Shown in pieces: positions 1 to 7,251 of a DNA stretch of 64,000 bases. The notes under the pieces are model-generated. The model ran no database searches. It saw only the letters and a program-made list of their open reading frames with translations, and was not told the origin of the DNA. Location: the IMG/VR virus record IMGVR_UViG_3300050120_000210, positions 85,125 through 149,124 of that record; one strand, given 5' to 3'. This DNA comes from a virus. Made by a program: the position numbers and the translations under genes. The first letter of the stretch is position 1; the number at the start of each line of letters is the position of its first letter.

Positions 1-1758
1 GCCTACATTGAGCCGGTCTTCGAAGTGGAAGGACACACCGCACCAAAGCTCGCCGTTTTCAATACGTGCGGTGTTGGCTTCGCGGGTGACGACCTCGCTG
101 ATTTGATGGAAGCCGGAGCTTCCACAAAGCTCCTGCAAGCACAGGGTGGCACGAACCACGGCGAGGGCCTGAAATATGCCTCGTGCAAGTTCAACGAACT
201 TGGCATTGTGGTGACCAGCCGCAAAGGCGACGTGATTACGCGAGTTAAGCTCTTCAAGGGCAGTGATGGTCTTTTCCATCGCGCCATGTATCTCGCGCCC
301 GGCCTTCGGCAACGCTATCTGAATCTCGGGCCGGGCGATCTGAGCGCGGAAGATACCGTGCGATATGAACGCCCCGGTGATTTCTACGACGTGAAGTTCT
401 TGGGCAACGCCACGGATCAGAACACGTTTGAGAATCCGTATGGTGTTGCGAACCCCGAACAGGATGTGATTCTCAAGGAAATCACCACACGATTTTCTAT
501 CATCGGATACATGTGCCCAAAGGCGCTGCGTCTGATTTATCGGGAACAAGATGGCACGGAAACTGTTGTTCGTTCCTTCTCGGATGCGGTGTGCGACCCC
601 TCCATCAAGTTCGAGCCTACGAAAGACCCAGTGACGGGTATTGAAGTTGATTTCTACTACTACGACGACTCCAAAACCAAAATCAATCCCTTCGAGAAGT
701 TCTTTGGTCACCAAGGTTCGCGAATTGCGCTGGAATACCGTGGTGAACAATTTGATGTTCTTCAGGGCAAGGATTGGTCCAACAAATCCGGCCAATACGG
801 ATTCGGTGGAATGGGTCGTAATATCAGCATCATCATTCGTGTGCCGGGTTGCAGCGACAATGATGATCGCACGTCATTGCTGGTCAACAGTGTTCCGGTC
901 ACTACCAAAGATTATATCAGCGAAATCCAATCTCTCATGCCGATTTGGATGGAAGATTTGATCCGCAACAATCGGCCAAAGGCCGAAAAGGATTTGCAGT
1001 CCGAATTCCAAAAGTTGCTTGATTCGCTGACGATGATTTCAGCCACCCAGTCTGCAACTGGTTCGGTGAGCGTTACTCAGCAAGTTCAGGCGACCGTGAC
1101 CAAGGGTCCGCCGCGCGGCCCAGTTATCAATCCCGGCGTCAGTCATCCCGGCGCCAAAACGCCCGGCGACGGAACCGGGACGGTCACTCAACCGAACGTC
1201 CTCGCCACTGTGACTATGAGCGGCCCGCAGTCCAAACAAGTCACAGCACCCGATGTGTCATGGGTTCTCAACCTGTCTGGTTTCATCGATCTTCAGGGTA
1301 AGGGTAGCATGTTCACCAAAGGGAGTGCCTACTATTACATGAACGAGAATTTCCCGGTCATCGACAATCTGATTAATCAGGTTTTGGTGAATTACGCTGC
1401 GCGTAGCACCAAAGCCGTTATCGGAGACGACGAGATTTATGAAATCACTCGCAACGAAGTGAAGGTCCACTGCGCGCGAGTGGTCGGGCGCTACATCGCT
1501 CGAAATCTCGCCAAGGTGAGCAATTTGGCCTATTCCGAAACGGACATTTATCGCCACGGTCTGTCAATTACGGCTCTTACGACGGTTTTCGAAAGCTGTC
1601 TTGAAGATGCGGCCGACGTTTGGAATCGTTTGCGCGGCACAACCGCATGGACGCACCGCATCGCCAAACTTAACAGCGTCACCAAGAAAGCCCACGTATC
1701 ACCGGAAGACATCGACAAGGTCGTCCCGTTCGATGCACCAACGGCCCTCACCGCCTAA
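1..1758 (+). CDS. GHKL (Hsp90/MORC-like) ATPase, 5' end cut by window edge
   Basis: The reading frame is open through the left edge, so the gene starts outside the window; the GTG at 25 is probably internal. The first visible residues carry a G1-like box (VFNTCGVGF, around residue 20 from the edge) and then GASTK and a glycine-rich G2-like box HGEGLKYAS followed by VTSRKGD. This order is seen in GHKL ATPases, closest in style to MORC/Hsp90 proteins. The N-box (E..N..D) expected about 40 residues earlier would lie outside. A Thr/Pro/Gly-rich linker (about residues 345-410) separates the ATPase part from a helical C-terminal domain of about 160 residues. A strong terminator follows at once. The G1 box has N where D is usual, so ATP hydrolysis is uncertain. 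ATP-driven conformational change is known of the family; the role in the phage is not known. Confidence 0.7.
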   Translation, partial: AYIEPVFEVEGHTAPKLAVFNTCGVGFAGDDLADLMEAGASTKLLQAQGGTNHGEGLKYASCKFNELGIVVTSRKGDVITRVKLFKGSDGLFHRAMYLAPGLRQRYLNLGPGDLSAEDTVRYERPGDFYDVKFLGNATDQNTFENPYGVANPEQDVILKEITTRFSIIGYMCPKALRLIYREQDGTETVVRSFSDAVCDPSIKFEPTKDPVTGIEVDFYYYDDSKTKINPFEKFFGHQGSRIALEYRGEQFDVLQGKDWSNKSGQYGFGGMGRNISIIIRVPGCSDNDDRTSLLVNSVPVTTKDYISEIQSLMPIWMEDLIRNNRPKAEKDLQSEFQKLLDSLTMISATQSATGSVSVTQQVQATVTKGPPRGPVINPGVSHPGAKTPGDGTGTVTQPNVLATVTMSGPQSKQVTAPDVSWVLNLSGFIDLQGKGSMFTKGSAYYYMNENFPVIDNLINQVLVNYAARSTKAVIGDDEIYEITRNEVKVHCARVVGRYIARNLAKVSNLAYSETDIYRHGLSITALTTVFESCLEDAADVWNRLRGTTAWTHRIAKLNSVTKKAHVSPEDIDKVVPFDAPTALTA

Positions 1759-1760
1759 TG

Positions 1761-1787
1761 AAAGGCCCCCGGATTTCGGGGGCCTTT
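1761..1787 (+). terminator. Rho-independent terminator after the GHKL ATPase gene
   Basis: An 11-bp perfect stem (1761-1771 with 1777-1787, arms AAAGGCCCCCG and CGGGGGCCTTT) with a 5-nt loop begins two bases after the stop codon and runs into a pyrimidine-rich TCTCTTGG tail. Confidence 0.85.
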
Positions 1788-1903
1788 CTCTTGGTCCATG
1801 TCACGCTCCCCGTCTATAGAGTGAGGGCTTGTTACCCACCGCCGTCTATGATGGTAGAGGGAGACTGTCTCGCCCTCGGACTAGATATCAGGAGGACGAC
1901 ATC

Positions 1904-2122
1904 ATGGGTTGGATCAGCAAGCGGTTCTCACAGAACCGAAGCAAGTGGGGCAAGACGATCTCGGAGGAAAAGCGCCGAGCGCCTCTCCGCAGGATCGTGC
2001 ATGTCATTCGCGCTCGCGAAAGTTTGTTCGACAGCGATTGGGTCGAACTGGAATGCGGGCATCAGGTTCACGCATTCGGCGACATCCGCGCACGATGCGT
2101 GAAATGTCTCAGACAGCCTTGA
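1904..2122 (+). CDS. Small zinc-binding-like protein, 72 aa
   Basis: Unrecognised small basic protein. The start at 1904 is chosen because AGGAGG lies at 1890-1895, 8 bases upstream; a longer frame back to 1829 has no such site. The C-terminal half holds CGHxV...ARCVKC, a C-x-H...C-x2-C set that could bind one zinc ion; the first 35 residues are rich in Lys and Arg. It stands alone between two terminators, so it is a separate transcription unit. The motif CGTCTATGATGG (1843-1854) upstream resembles a -10 region also seen before the 27745 gene. Nucleic-acid binding is a guess from charge and the zinc motif. Confidence 0.6.
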   Translation: MGWISKRFSQNRSKWGKTISEEKRRAPLRRIVHVIRARESLFDSDWVELECGHQVHAFGDIRARCVKCLRQP

Positions 2123-2143
2123 AGAGAATCGTGAGCAATAAAA

Positions 2144-2165
2144 AAGGCCGGGCGAACCCGGCCTT
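2144..2165. terminator. Bidirectional terminator between convergent genes
   Basis: A 9-bp stem AAGGCCGGG/CCCGGCCTT with a CGAA loop. It has AAAAA on its left (a U-run for minus-strand transcripts from the 2187-2621 gene) and TCTCTATTTT on its right for the plus-strand gene. Confidence 0.85.
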
Positions 2166-2186
2166 CTCTATTTTCGGTCGAAGACC

Positions 2187-2621
2187 TTACTTCTTCTTCG
2201 AACCGGCGTCGTCTTGGCTCGGCGCCGCCGGACGTTCCGGGCGGTGACCAGCTTCGAGGATCGGCATGGCGCCCTCGGTCGGCACGTAGATGATCTGATC
2301 GTGCGACGTGGCGAGGTTGTTGATGTAGAGGTAACGGAGGTAGTCCTCGTTGCCCTTCAGGCCGTCGCCGATGATCTTGTTGGCGTCGCGGACACCTTCA
2401 GCCCGGCGGACTTCCGCCTTGGCTTCGTAGTCGGCGCTTTCATACTTCGCCTTCGCCGTCTGGACGGCGACTTGCTTGCTGGCTTCGGCCTTGGCCAACT
2501 CGGCTTGCCCTTCCATCTTGGAAGTGTAGACGTTGTAGGACGGGCAGCCATATAGACCGGTGCCGACGCAGGCCAGAACGACGAAGAGCACGATGGCTCC
2601 GAGCTTGATGATTTGGGACAA
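2187..2621 (-). CDS. Membrane-anchored SPFH/Band-7-like coiled protein, 144 aa
   Basis: One N-terminal membrane segment (residues about 7-25) is followed by a long charged helical stretch rich in Ala, Glu and Lys (about 35-85), the pattern of the coiled part of SPFH/prohibitin-like proteins, then a hydrophobic patch and a Pro/Lys-rich tail ending in KKK. It is far shorter than full SPFH proteins, so it may be only the membrane anchor plus coiled coil. The start is TTG at 2621, supported by GGAG 8 bases upstream. A GTTGACC-type promoter lies at 2654-2681. Membrane scaffolding is inferred from the family; no partner is visible. Confidence 0.55.
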   Translation of the reverse strand: MSQIIKLGAIVLFVVLACVGTGLYGCPSYNVYTSKMEGQAELAKAEASKQVAVQTAKAKYESADYEAKAEVRRAEGVRDANKIIGDGLKGNEDYLRYLYINNLATSHDQIIYVPTEGAMPILEAGHRPERPAAPSQDDAGSKKK

Positions 2622-2653
2622 AACGGGGTCTCCTTTGAGTTGAACTTAATTGG

Positions 2654-2681
2654 ACCCTATCCTGAGTTTCAATCTGGTCAA
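2654..2681 (-). promoter_or_regulatory. Early-type promoter, TTGACC-N16-TAGGGT
   Basis: On the minus strand TTGACC (2681-2676) preceded by TTTTCG, a 16-base spacer and TAGGGT (2659-2654) lie 32 bases before the TTG start of the SPFH-like gene. The same -35 motif precedes many other minus-strand genes in the window. Confidence 0.5.
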
Positions 2682-2692
2682 CGAAAATGCGC

Positions 2693-2698
2693 TAAATA
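2693..2698 (+). promoter_or_regulatory. T4-like late promoter core TAAATA
   Basis: TAAATA ends four bases before the ATG at 2703. If it acts as a -10 element at the T4 spacing, transcription would begin at or next to the start codon. Confidence 0.5.
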
Positions 2699-2702
2699 TC
2701 GG

Positions 2703-3824
2703 ATGCGCTATCACGAGATCACCGAGGCCATTGCCAATCCGCCCCGTGCTCTGGGCGCTTACGTGCGTAAACGCATCTCCGAACTCAAGTCCATCGTCTC
2801 CGCAAGAGATCGCGCAGCCCAGATCGTTTCCGCAAACGAAAAACTTGGCGAGCCAATGCTGAATTATTTTCTGCGATATGGATCGGACAATGTCGAAGCG
2901 GCAAACGACCTCGGCTATGCGATCCATATCGCCAAGAACCTAGATCGCTATCGCCCGCTCGATCAACTGCTTTCCAATTTGGAAGCGTTCCTCGCGCACG
3001 GCCACGAGTTTCGTCGCTACGTGCTGAACTCATTCGCCTATGCGGAGCCGATCCCAGAAGATGCAAAAAAAACATTCTCGGTTCTTGACACGGCTGAGGT
3101 TGGCGCCGAAAAATACGGCTTCAAACCGAACGACCCCGACAACGCCAAAGACGAGGAGTTCGTAGCGGCCATGGCATTGCTTGAAGGTTTGCGACTTTTC
3201 GACGGAGCCTATCAGAAAGGCGAAACACTCTGGGCGGACGTGAGCCACAAAATTGGGCTCATCGGTCGTGGTCGCCCGGAGCATGATGCTGTTGAGACAC
3301 TCTACCACGCCACGGCGTTTGTTCCTGAGATTTTGAGAGACGGTTTTGCGGCCGAACGCCCACTGGATCGGCGCGGCCTCGGAAACCTTGGCGAAGTGAA
3401 CGCCACCATCTCCTTCACCCACGATCTCGACTTGGCGCGCAATCTAATGCGCTCGCTCAAGGAAATCTGGATGATTGCCCACGGTCAATTGAAGGCACGG
3501 CAGATCGTCAGTTGGATTCGCATCGAGGGGTTGGAGAAGCAAGTCAGTGGGATGTATCCCCACGGGACCAACCTCGACGCCCTGAACACACCGGAAGAAG
3601 CCGTCACACTCTATCGTTACTGGCTTGCGTTCTCGAAGATGCGTGTCGATCCCACGTTCGTTTCACCAGAACGTCTTCTCACGGTGATGGCTGATCGGAA
3701 AGAGTCCGACATCGGCGTGTTGGTCTGCGAAGTCGAGATCAGCATGAAGGATGAATATTTCGCGGGAGAATCGGAGTTCCGTTTGACGCCGGACAAAGTC
3801 CTATCGGTCAAACGCCAGTTCTAA
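2703..3824 (+). CDS. Predicted ADP-ribosyltransferase-like, head-packaged effector candidate, 373 aa
   Basis: The N-terminus MRYHEITE|A matches the shared leader of seven window proteins, with a possible I-x-E cleavage site after residue 8. Residues about 15-180 are helical. The C-terminal half has TLYHAT (199-204), then an ILRDGF segment, ISFTHDLDLA (236-245) and a late GESEFR (355-360). This order resembles the H / S-T strand / E set of ADP-ribosyltransferases; T4 Alt is a packaged and injected enzyme of that class. The start at 2703 is preferred over the upstream in-frame codon at 2613 because TAAATA sits four bases upstream and the leader motif begins there. There is no Shine-Dalgarno site. 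The stop overlaps the convergent gene 3821-4450 by four bases. The fold assignment is an inference from motifs. Confidence 0.55.
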   Translation: MRYHEITEAIANPPRALGAYVRKRISELKSIVSARDRAAQIVSANEKLGEPMLNYFLRYGSDNVEAANDLGYAIHIAKNLDRYRPLDQLLSNLEAFLAHGHEFRRYVLNSFAYAEPIPEDAKKTFSVLDTAEVGAEKYGFKPNDPDNAKDEEFVAAMALLEGLRLFDGAYQKGETLWADVSHKIGLIGRGRPEHDAVETLYHATAFVPEILRDGFAAERPLDRRGLGNLGEVNATISFTHDLDLARNLMRSLKEIWMIAHGQLKARQIVSWIRIEGLEKQVSGMYPHGTNLDALNTPEEAVTLYRYWLAFSKMRVDPTFVSPERLLTVMADRKESDIGVLVCEVEISMKDEYFAGESEFRLTPDKVLSVKRQF

Positions 3825-4450
3825 GCGCACGAGTGCCCCATGCGAAAACCCATGTTGGCAAACTTTTGCTGAAGACGTTTTCCTTCGAGTTCGTTCATCA
3901 TCCTGAATGACCACTGATTGATCTGCGTCTCCACGCCGCCGCGTGGCAGTGACTTACCGACGTTGGCGAACGTTTGCTCAATTTCCAACATCTCGCGATA
4001 GTCCAAATCGTGCTCCCATCGCCGCCGCCAGCGAATTGGCTGGAAATCGAACGTGAACATATGACTGTGGAGACCTTGATAAGTGTGCTCTTGGCGGACA
4101 CTGATGAGGCTGACCACGAAATCATTGGGCAACGTGGATCGAAACATGATTCCGTCCAACCAATCGGCGGTGGGCTCCCAGCTAAGAAACGATGTGAAAC
4201 CTTCTTCCCACAAAAACGTGGCGCGTTCGCGCGTCTTGACCATCGAACCATCGGGCATATGGGTCATCTCGATGGTGACCGGAACTCCGACGTTGAAATA
4301 TTCCTGAACGAGGTTCTTGTCGGTATCGACCCAGTTGTGGCCGCGTTTCCATTCGCCAACATGCAGGCCGCTGTGAGACAGACTTCGTTCGATGAACTCG
4401 GAGCCGAGAACTTCGTAGAGTAAGCGGGTCTCGACAACTTGCGAGATCAT
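3821..4450 (-). CDS. Uncharacterised protein, 209 aa
   Basis: Not recognised. It is a mixed alpha/beta-looking protein with many aromatic and His residues, including a YQGLHSHMFTFDFQP segment near the middle, and no signal peptide or membrane segment. Its ATG overlaps the stop of the 60-residue gene upstream (ATGA at 4447-4450), so the two are translationally coupled and share the promoter at 4669-4696. Its 3' end runs into the convergent effector gene. Confidence 0.6.
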   Translation of the reverse strand: MISQVVETRLLYEVLGSEFIERSLSHSGLHVGEWKRGHNWVDTDKNLVQEYFNVGVPVTIEMTHMPDGSMVKTRERATFLWEEGFTSFLSWEPTADWLDGIMFRSTLPNDFVVSLISVRQEHTYQGLHSHMFTFDFQPIRWRRRWEHDLDYREMLEIEQTFANVGKSLPRGGVETQINQWSFRMMNELEGKRLQQKFANMGFRMGHSCA

Positions 4451-4629
4451 GCAGCCAGCCGTTGTTTCGAGCCTTCGTAGTCGGCCCAGAATTGAATGGC
4501 CTGCTTAACGGCGTCGGCCGCGAAACCTTCTCGCAAGAGGATGCTTTCGAGATTCTTCAGCGAACGGATTTGCCGATCTTTGGCGATCTGAACCGCAGCA
4601 CGAACGGCTTCAAATACATCGTCGGGCAT
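4447..4629 (-). CDS. Small helical protein, 60 aa
   Basis: Not recognised. The acidic/basic helical sequence resembles short helix-turn-helix or three-helix proteins (EAVRAAVQIAKDRQ, then GFAADAVKQAIQFWADYE). GGAGG lies seven bases before the ATG. It is the first gene of a two-gene unit with 3821-4450, behind a GTTGACC promoter. A regulatory role is possible but unsupported. Confidence 0.6.
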   Translation of the reverse strand: MPDDVFEAVRAAVQIAKDRQIRSLKNLESILLREGFAADAVKQAIQFWADYEGSKQRLAA

Positions 4630-4668
4630 TCGAGCCTCCGGTCTGTTGAAAAATTCTATCCAGAACAG

Positions 4669-4696
4669 AAGCTACCACCATTTAGCAAGTGGTCAA
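4669..4696 (-). promoter_or_regulatory. Early-type promoter, TTGACC-N16-TAGCTT
   Basis: TTGACC (4696-4691) and TAGCTT (4674-4669) on the minus strand are separated by 16 bases. The -35 box directly abuts the TAG stop codon of the SprT-like gene (TTTTAG-TTGACC), so the promoter starts exactly where the upstream gene ends. Confidence 0.55.
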
Positions 4697-5470
4697 CTAA
4701 AAGGCGACCTCGACTAGCTTGTGACCCTTCTCGAAAATATTGGCCAATGCTTCCTTGTCGAGCATCTTGTAGAACGAGCCATCAATTTTGCGAGCGATGG
4801 GGAAACGCATCGCCATTTTGGTCCACTCCGGCGTAGCCACAGTATAGAGCCACATCTTGGTGTAGACTTTGCTCATGCGGCCCTGCCACTTGTGCTTGAT
4901 CGTTTCAAGTTCGGCATGGGCCAGCTTAGGAGAGATCAACGCGAACATGTAGGAGTTGTCGGCCTTCTGGACGAGGATCACGCCAACGGCCTTCAGCGCC
5001 ATCTCGTTGGCAAGTTCGTCGTCGGCCGTGCTGTCCTTCAACGGAACGCGAATGCCGCTGAGACGGCTGATCTCGCGCAGCTTGGACAAGAACTTCTGCC
5101 CATGATTTTCGGCCGTGTCCCCGATGTGGTAGAAATAGACGTGGATCATCTCGTGCAAAAGAATGCCGTCGATGGTCTCCGGGGTTCGTTTGAACATCGA
5201 CGAAATTTGCAAGATCATGCTACCGGGCACGAGCTTGGTATAGTGTGCCATCATATGGCGCGGAGCAGCTTTGTATTGCTTGCCGTTCCTAATTTTCACC
5301 GGGCCGGTATAAGTCGTGCGAGCTTTTACGACGCCACCGATGCCCTTCAATTGAGCAAACTCAACCGGAATCTTCGGGAGTTCACCGTTGAAATAGGCAT
5401 TGTTGAACTTATCGTATGTCCCCTGAAGGTCGTAGGCTTCGGGGTTTTCGTATAGCTCACGGTAGCGCAT
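4697..5470 (-). CDS. SprT-like zinc metalloprotease, head-packaged effector candidate, 257 aa
   Basis: Residues about 15-130 form a SprT-like domain: FNNAYFNGELPKIPV, then the zinc site HEMIH (106-110) and ENHGQKF with a third His at 123. SprT/Spartan proteases cleave DNA-bound proteins in other systems. The N-terminus MRYRELYE|N carries the shared leader with an L-x-E site after residue 8. About 130 C-terminal residues are unassigned. The start at 5470 is chosen because TAAATA (5480-5475) ends four bases upstream and the leader begins there; an in-frame extension to 5575 exists but overlaps the zinc-ribbon gene. Injection into the host with the DNA is inferred, not shown. Confidence 0.75.
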   Translation of the reverse strand: MRYRELYENPEAYDLQGTYDKFNNAYFNGELPKIPVEFAQLKGIGGVVKARTTYTGPVKIRNGKQYKAAPRHMMAHYTKLVPGSMILQISSMFKRTPETIDGILLHEMIHVYFYHIGDTAENHGQKFLSKLREISRLSGIRVPLKDSTADDELANEMALKAVGVILVQKADNSYMFALISPKLAHAELETIKHKWQGRMSKVYTKMWLYTVATPEWTKMAMRFPIARKIDGSFYKMLDKEALANIFEKGHKLVEVAF

Positions 5471-5474
5471 ACGA

Positions 5475-5480
5475 TATTTA
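5475..5480 (-). promoter_or_regulatory. T4-like late promoter core TAAATA
   Basis: Minus-strand TAAATA four bases before the ATG of the SprT-like gene. Its first three bases are also the TAA stop of the upstream zinc-ribbon gene. Confidence 0.5.
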
Positions 5481-5657
5481 GCGCGGGGAGGGCTTGCCCG
5501 GCTTGTCTCTGGTCTTGGTAGCACGGGAACCACACGTCTTACATTTCGATCCAGCCGTGACCTTATCTCGATCACAGCCCGAGCACCAAAATGATTTTGA
5601 GCGGGGCTCTCGCGAAGCTTCGCGATTGGTCAGTTCGTATTGGAAATCGTTTGACAT
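5478..5657 (-). CDS. Small zinc-ribbon protein, 59 aa
   Basis: A short frame beginning MSNDFQYELTNREASRE has two CxxC knuckles, WCSGC and CKTCG, spaced 11 residues apart, a treble-clef or zinc-ribbon arrangement, and a Lys/Arg/Pro-rich tail. The stop codon TAA is part of the TAAATA motif of the next gene. A GTTGACC box lies at 5689-5684, but no clear -10 and no Shine-Dalgarno site are visible. Nucleic-acid or protein binding is likely for such ribbons; the specific role is unknown. Confidence 0.6.
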   Translation of the reverse strand: MSNDFQYELTNREASREPRSKSFWCSGCDRDKVTAGSKCKTCGSRATKTRDKPGKPSPR

Positions 5658-5758
5658 TGTTTTTGAGTATAGTAGAAAACGCCGGTCAACAGAACCCTGA
5701 TGGACAACTCTGTTGGAACTGGTCGGGTGACTGGGCCTTTTTAACGTCGAATATCCAG

Positions 5759-5786
5759 TGGCCTCGGTGAGAAATCACCGGGGCCA
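5759..5786 (-). terminator. Strong hairpin with 4-nt loop after the 426-aa gene
   Basis: A 12-bp stem (5759-5770 with 5775-5786, one G-T pair) closes a 4-base loop, GAAA on the plus strand, just beyond the stop of the 5794-7074 gene. No U-run follows, so it may be a terminator of low efficiency or an mRNA 3'-end protecting structure. Confidence 0.4.
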
Positions 5787-5793
5787 TTGTCGT

Positions 5794-7074
5794 TTACGCC
5801 TTGGCGAAAACCTCGTTCATGTTTTCCTCTGACGCATACATCTTCGTGCCATCGGGCAGCTTCACGTCGTGGAACGTGGTCGGGAAGCGATAGAAGAACG
5901 TCGGCCGAGACATGCGGAACGTCTGAACGTAGGATTGCACGATGGATTGCTTCACGTTGAAACTCGAACCATCGGGGAAGGCGAAGGTCAGCAACGCGGT
6001 GATGATACCCGAGTTCGTGTTGATGCTGACGACTTTCTCTTGGAAGTCCCCACCCTTGGTCGTCAGGATCGGCGCCAGCTTGGCGGTGTTCTTGTAGACG
6101 AACTCGTTCTGCATGGCTTCGACTTGCTCTTCCGCGATGCCGTCGAGCTTGGTCTGCCAATCGGCATACAGAGCCTTCGTCTGGTAATCCATGAGCATCA
6201 TAATCAGAGCGGAGTCCCTCGCCATTTTCTTGGCGCGTTCCGGGTCGTTGGCCATGGAGTCGATGAAACTTTGCACCGACTTGGTCATCCATTCGATCAG
6301 GTGGACCTTCTGGGCGGCGCGAACGTCGTTGGTCATTTCCTTCAGGAGAGCGAAGATTTTCTTGGTCTGGGCGCTCGATGACGGCGGCGGGGTGTAGGGT
6401 TTCTTCGGGTCTTGCTTGGCTTGCAGCGGCTCCATGCCCAGCAGAGCCAAAATTTGTTCCATGAAATCGGTTTCGGTGGCGGCCCACTTGAAGAACGTCT
6501 CGAACGTCGTCGGGTTGACCGCGCCGTTTTTGTAGTCTCCGCAGATTTCGTAGGTCGCGCCGTCCGACGAGGTGACGACGTAGGCGCTGCACCACACGAA
6601 GAACTCGAAATCGATCTCGATGCGCTGATAAGAGCCGCGCTTGGACTCGGCTGCCCGGAGGTTTCGGATTTCGTAGCGGCCTTTCTTGCTCAGGTTGGCT
6701 TGCATGAGCGGAAGGACTTGTTCCTTCATCTGGGCGTAGGCGAGCTTGCTGCGGTCGTTCCAGTCGGAATCTCGCGACGATTCCGGCGCGGGGTCGAACT
6801 CGGCGTAGTATTTTATCTCATTGGAGTGGTAGGTCTTGCCGCCATGGTTGCCATACATCTTCTTGACCATGTCGCCGAACGGCGTCGCACCGAGCACCCA
6901 GCCACCGTCTGACGGCTTGAGCACCTTGGTGTTCTCGATCTTCCAGCCTTGCAGATTGCCGATGATTTCGGTCAGAAGCTTCGCATTCAGCGCAGCAGCA
7001 CCACCCTTCCGCATCTTGAGCATCATATGTTCAACGGCGGGGGTGAGGGATTCCATGATCTCGTGGGCGCGCAT
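5794..7074 (-). CDS. Uncharacterised head-packaged effector candidate, 426 aa
   Basis: Not recognised as a family. The N-terminus MRAHEIME|S is a good example of the shared leader, with I-x-E at residues 6-8. Residues 20-170 look alpha/beta and the middle (about 225-345) is strongly helical; a Pro/Ser linker PPPSSSAQ separates them. A C-terminal beta-rich part follows. No signal peptide or membrane segment is seen. GGAGG lies eight bases before the ATG and TAAATA (7102-7097) 22 bases upstream, so this late gene has a normal leader. Divergent to the giant adhesin gene. Confidence 0.6.
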   Translation of the reverse strand: MRAHEIMESLTPAVEHMMLKMRKGGAAALNAKLLTEIIGNLQGWKIENTKVLKPSDGGWVLGATPFGDMVKKMYGNHGGKTYHSNEIKYYAEFDPAPESSRDSDWNDRSKLAYAQMKEQVLPLMQANLSKKGRYEIRNLRAAESKRGSYQRIEIDFEFFVWCSAYVVTSSDGATYEICGDYKNGAVNPTTFETFFKWAATETDFMEQILALLGMEPLQAKQDPKKPYTPPPSSSAQTKKIFALLKEMTNDVRAAQKVHLIEWMTKSVQSFIDSMANDPERAKKMARDSALIMMLMDYQTKALYADWQTKLDGIAEEQVEAMQNEFVYKNTAKLAPILTTKGGDFQEKVVSINTNSGIITALLTFAFPDGSSFNVKQSIVQSYVQTFRMSRPTFFYRFPTTFHDVKLPDGTKMYASEENMNEVFAKA

Positions 7075-7096
7075 GAATAGTTCCTCCGTAATGTCC

Positions 7097-7102
7097 TATT
7101 TA
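7097..7102 (-). promoter_or_regulatory. T4-like late promoter core TAAATA
   Basis: Minus-strand TAAATA 22 bases upstream of the 7074 ATG, leaving a short leader with a GGAGG ribosome-binding site. Confidence 0.5.
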
Positions 7103-7177
7103 GAATAGCTCAGTTTGAGAGTAGCGCAAGGATAAAACAAGCATAGGTCGAGTAGAATATCGCTTTCTGGGTGGAGA

Positions 7178-7183
7178 TAAATA
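7178..7183 (+). promoter_or_regulatory. T4-like late promoter core TAAATA
   Basis: GATAAATAC on the plus strand, 68 bases before the preferred ATG of the giant adhesin gene; back to back with the minus-strand late site at 7097-7102. Confidence 0.5.
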
Positions 7184-7251
7184 CAAGCTCCCACACGCGT
7201 GCTGTTTGGATAAGTAAACCAAACACATCTTTGCAGAAAGTTATTACCCCC

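Noticed and set aside
5494-5700. 68-residue plus-strand frame
   Set aside because: The opposite strand carries a zinc-ribbon protein whose stop merges with a late promoter; the plus frame has no signal.
5741-6595. 284-residue minus-strand frame within the 426-residue gene
   Set aside because: Highly Arg-rich alternative frame with no start signal; the 5794-7074 frame has leader, ribosome-binding site and promoter.
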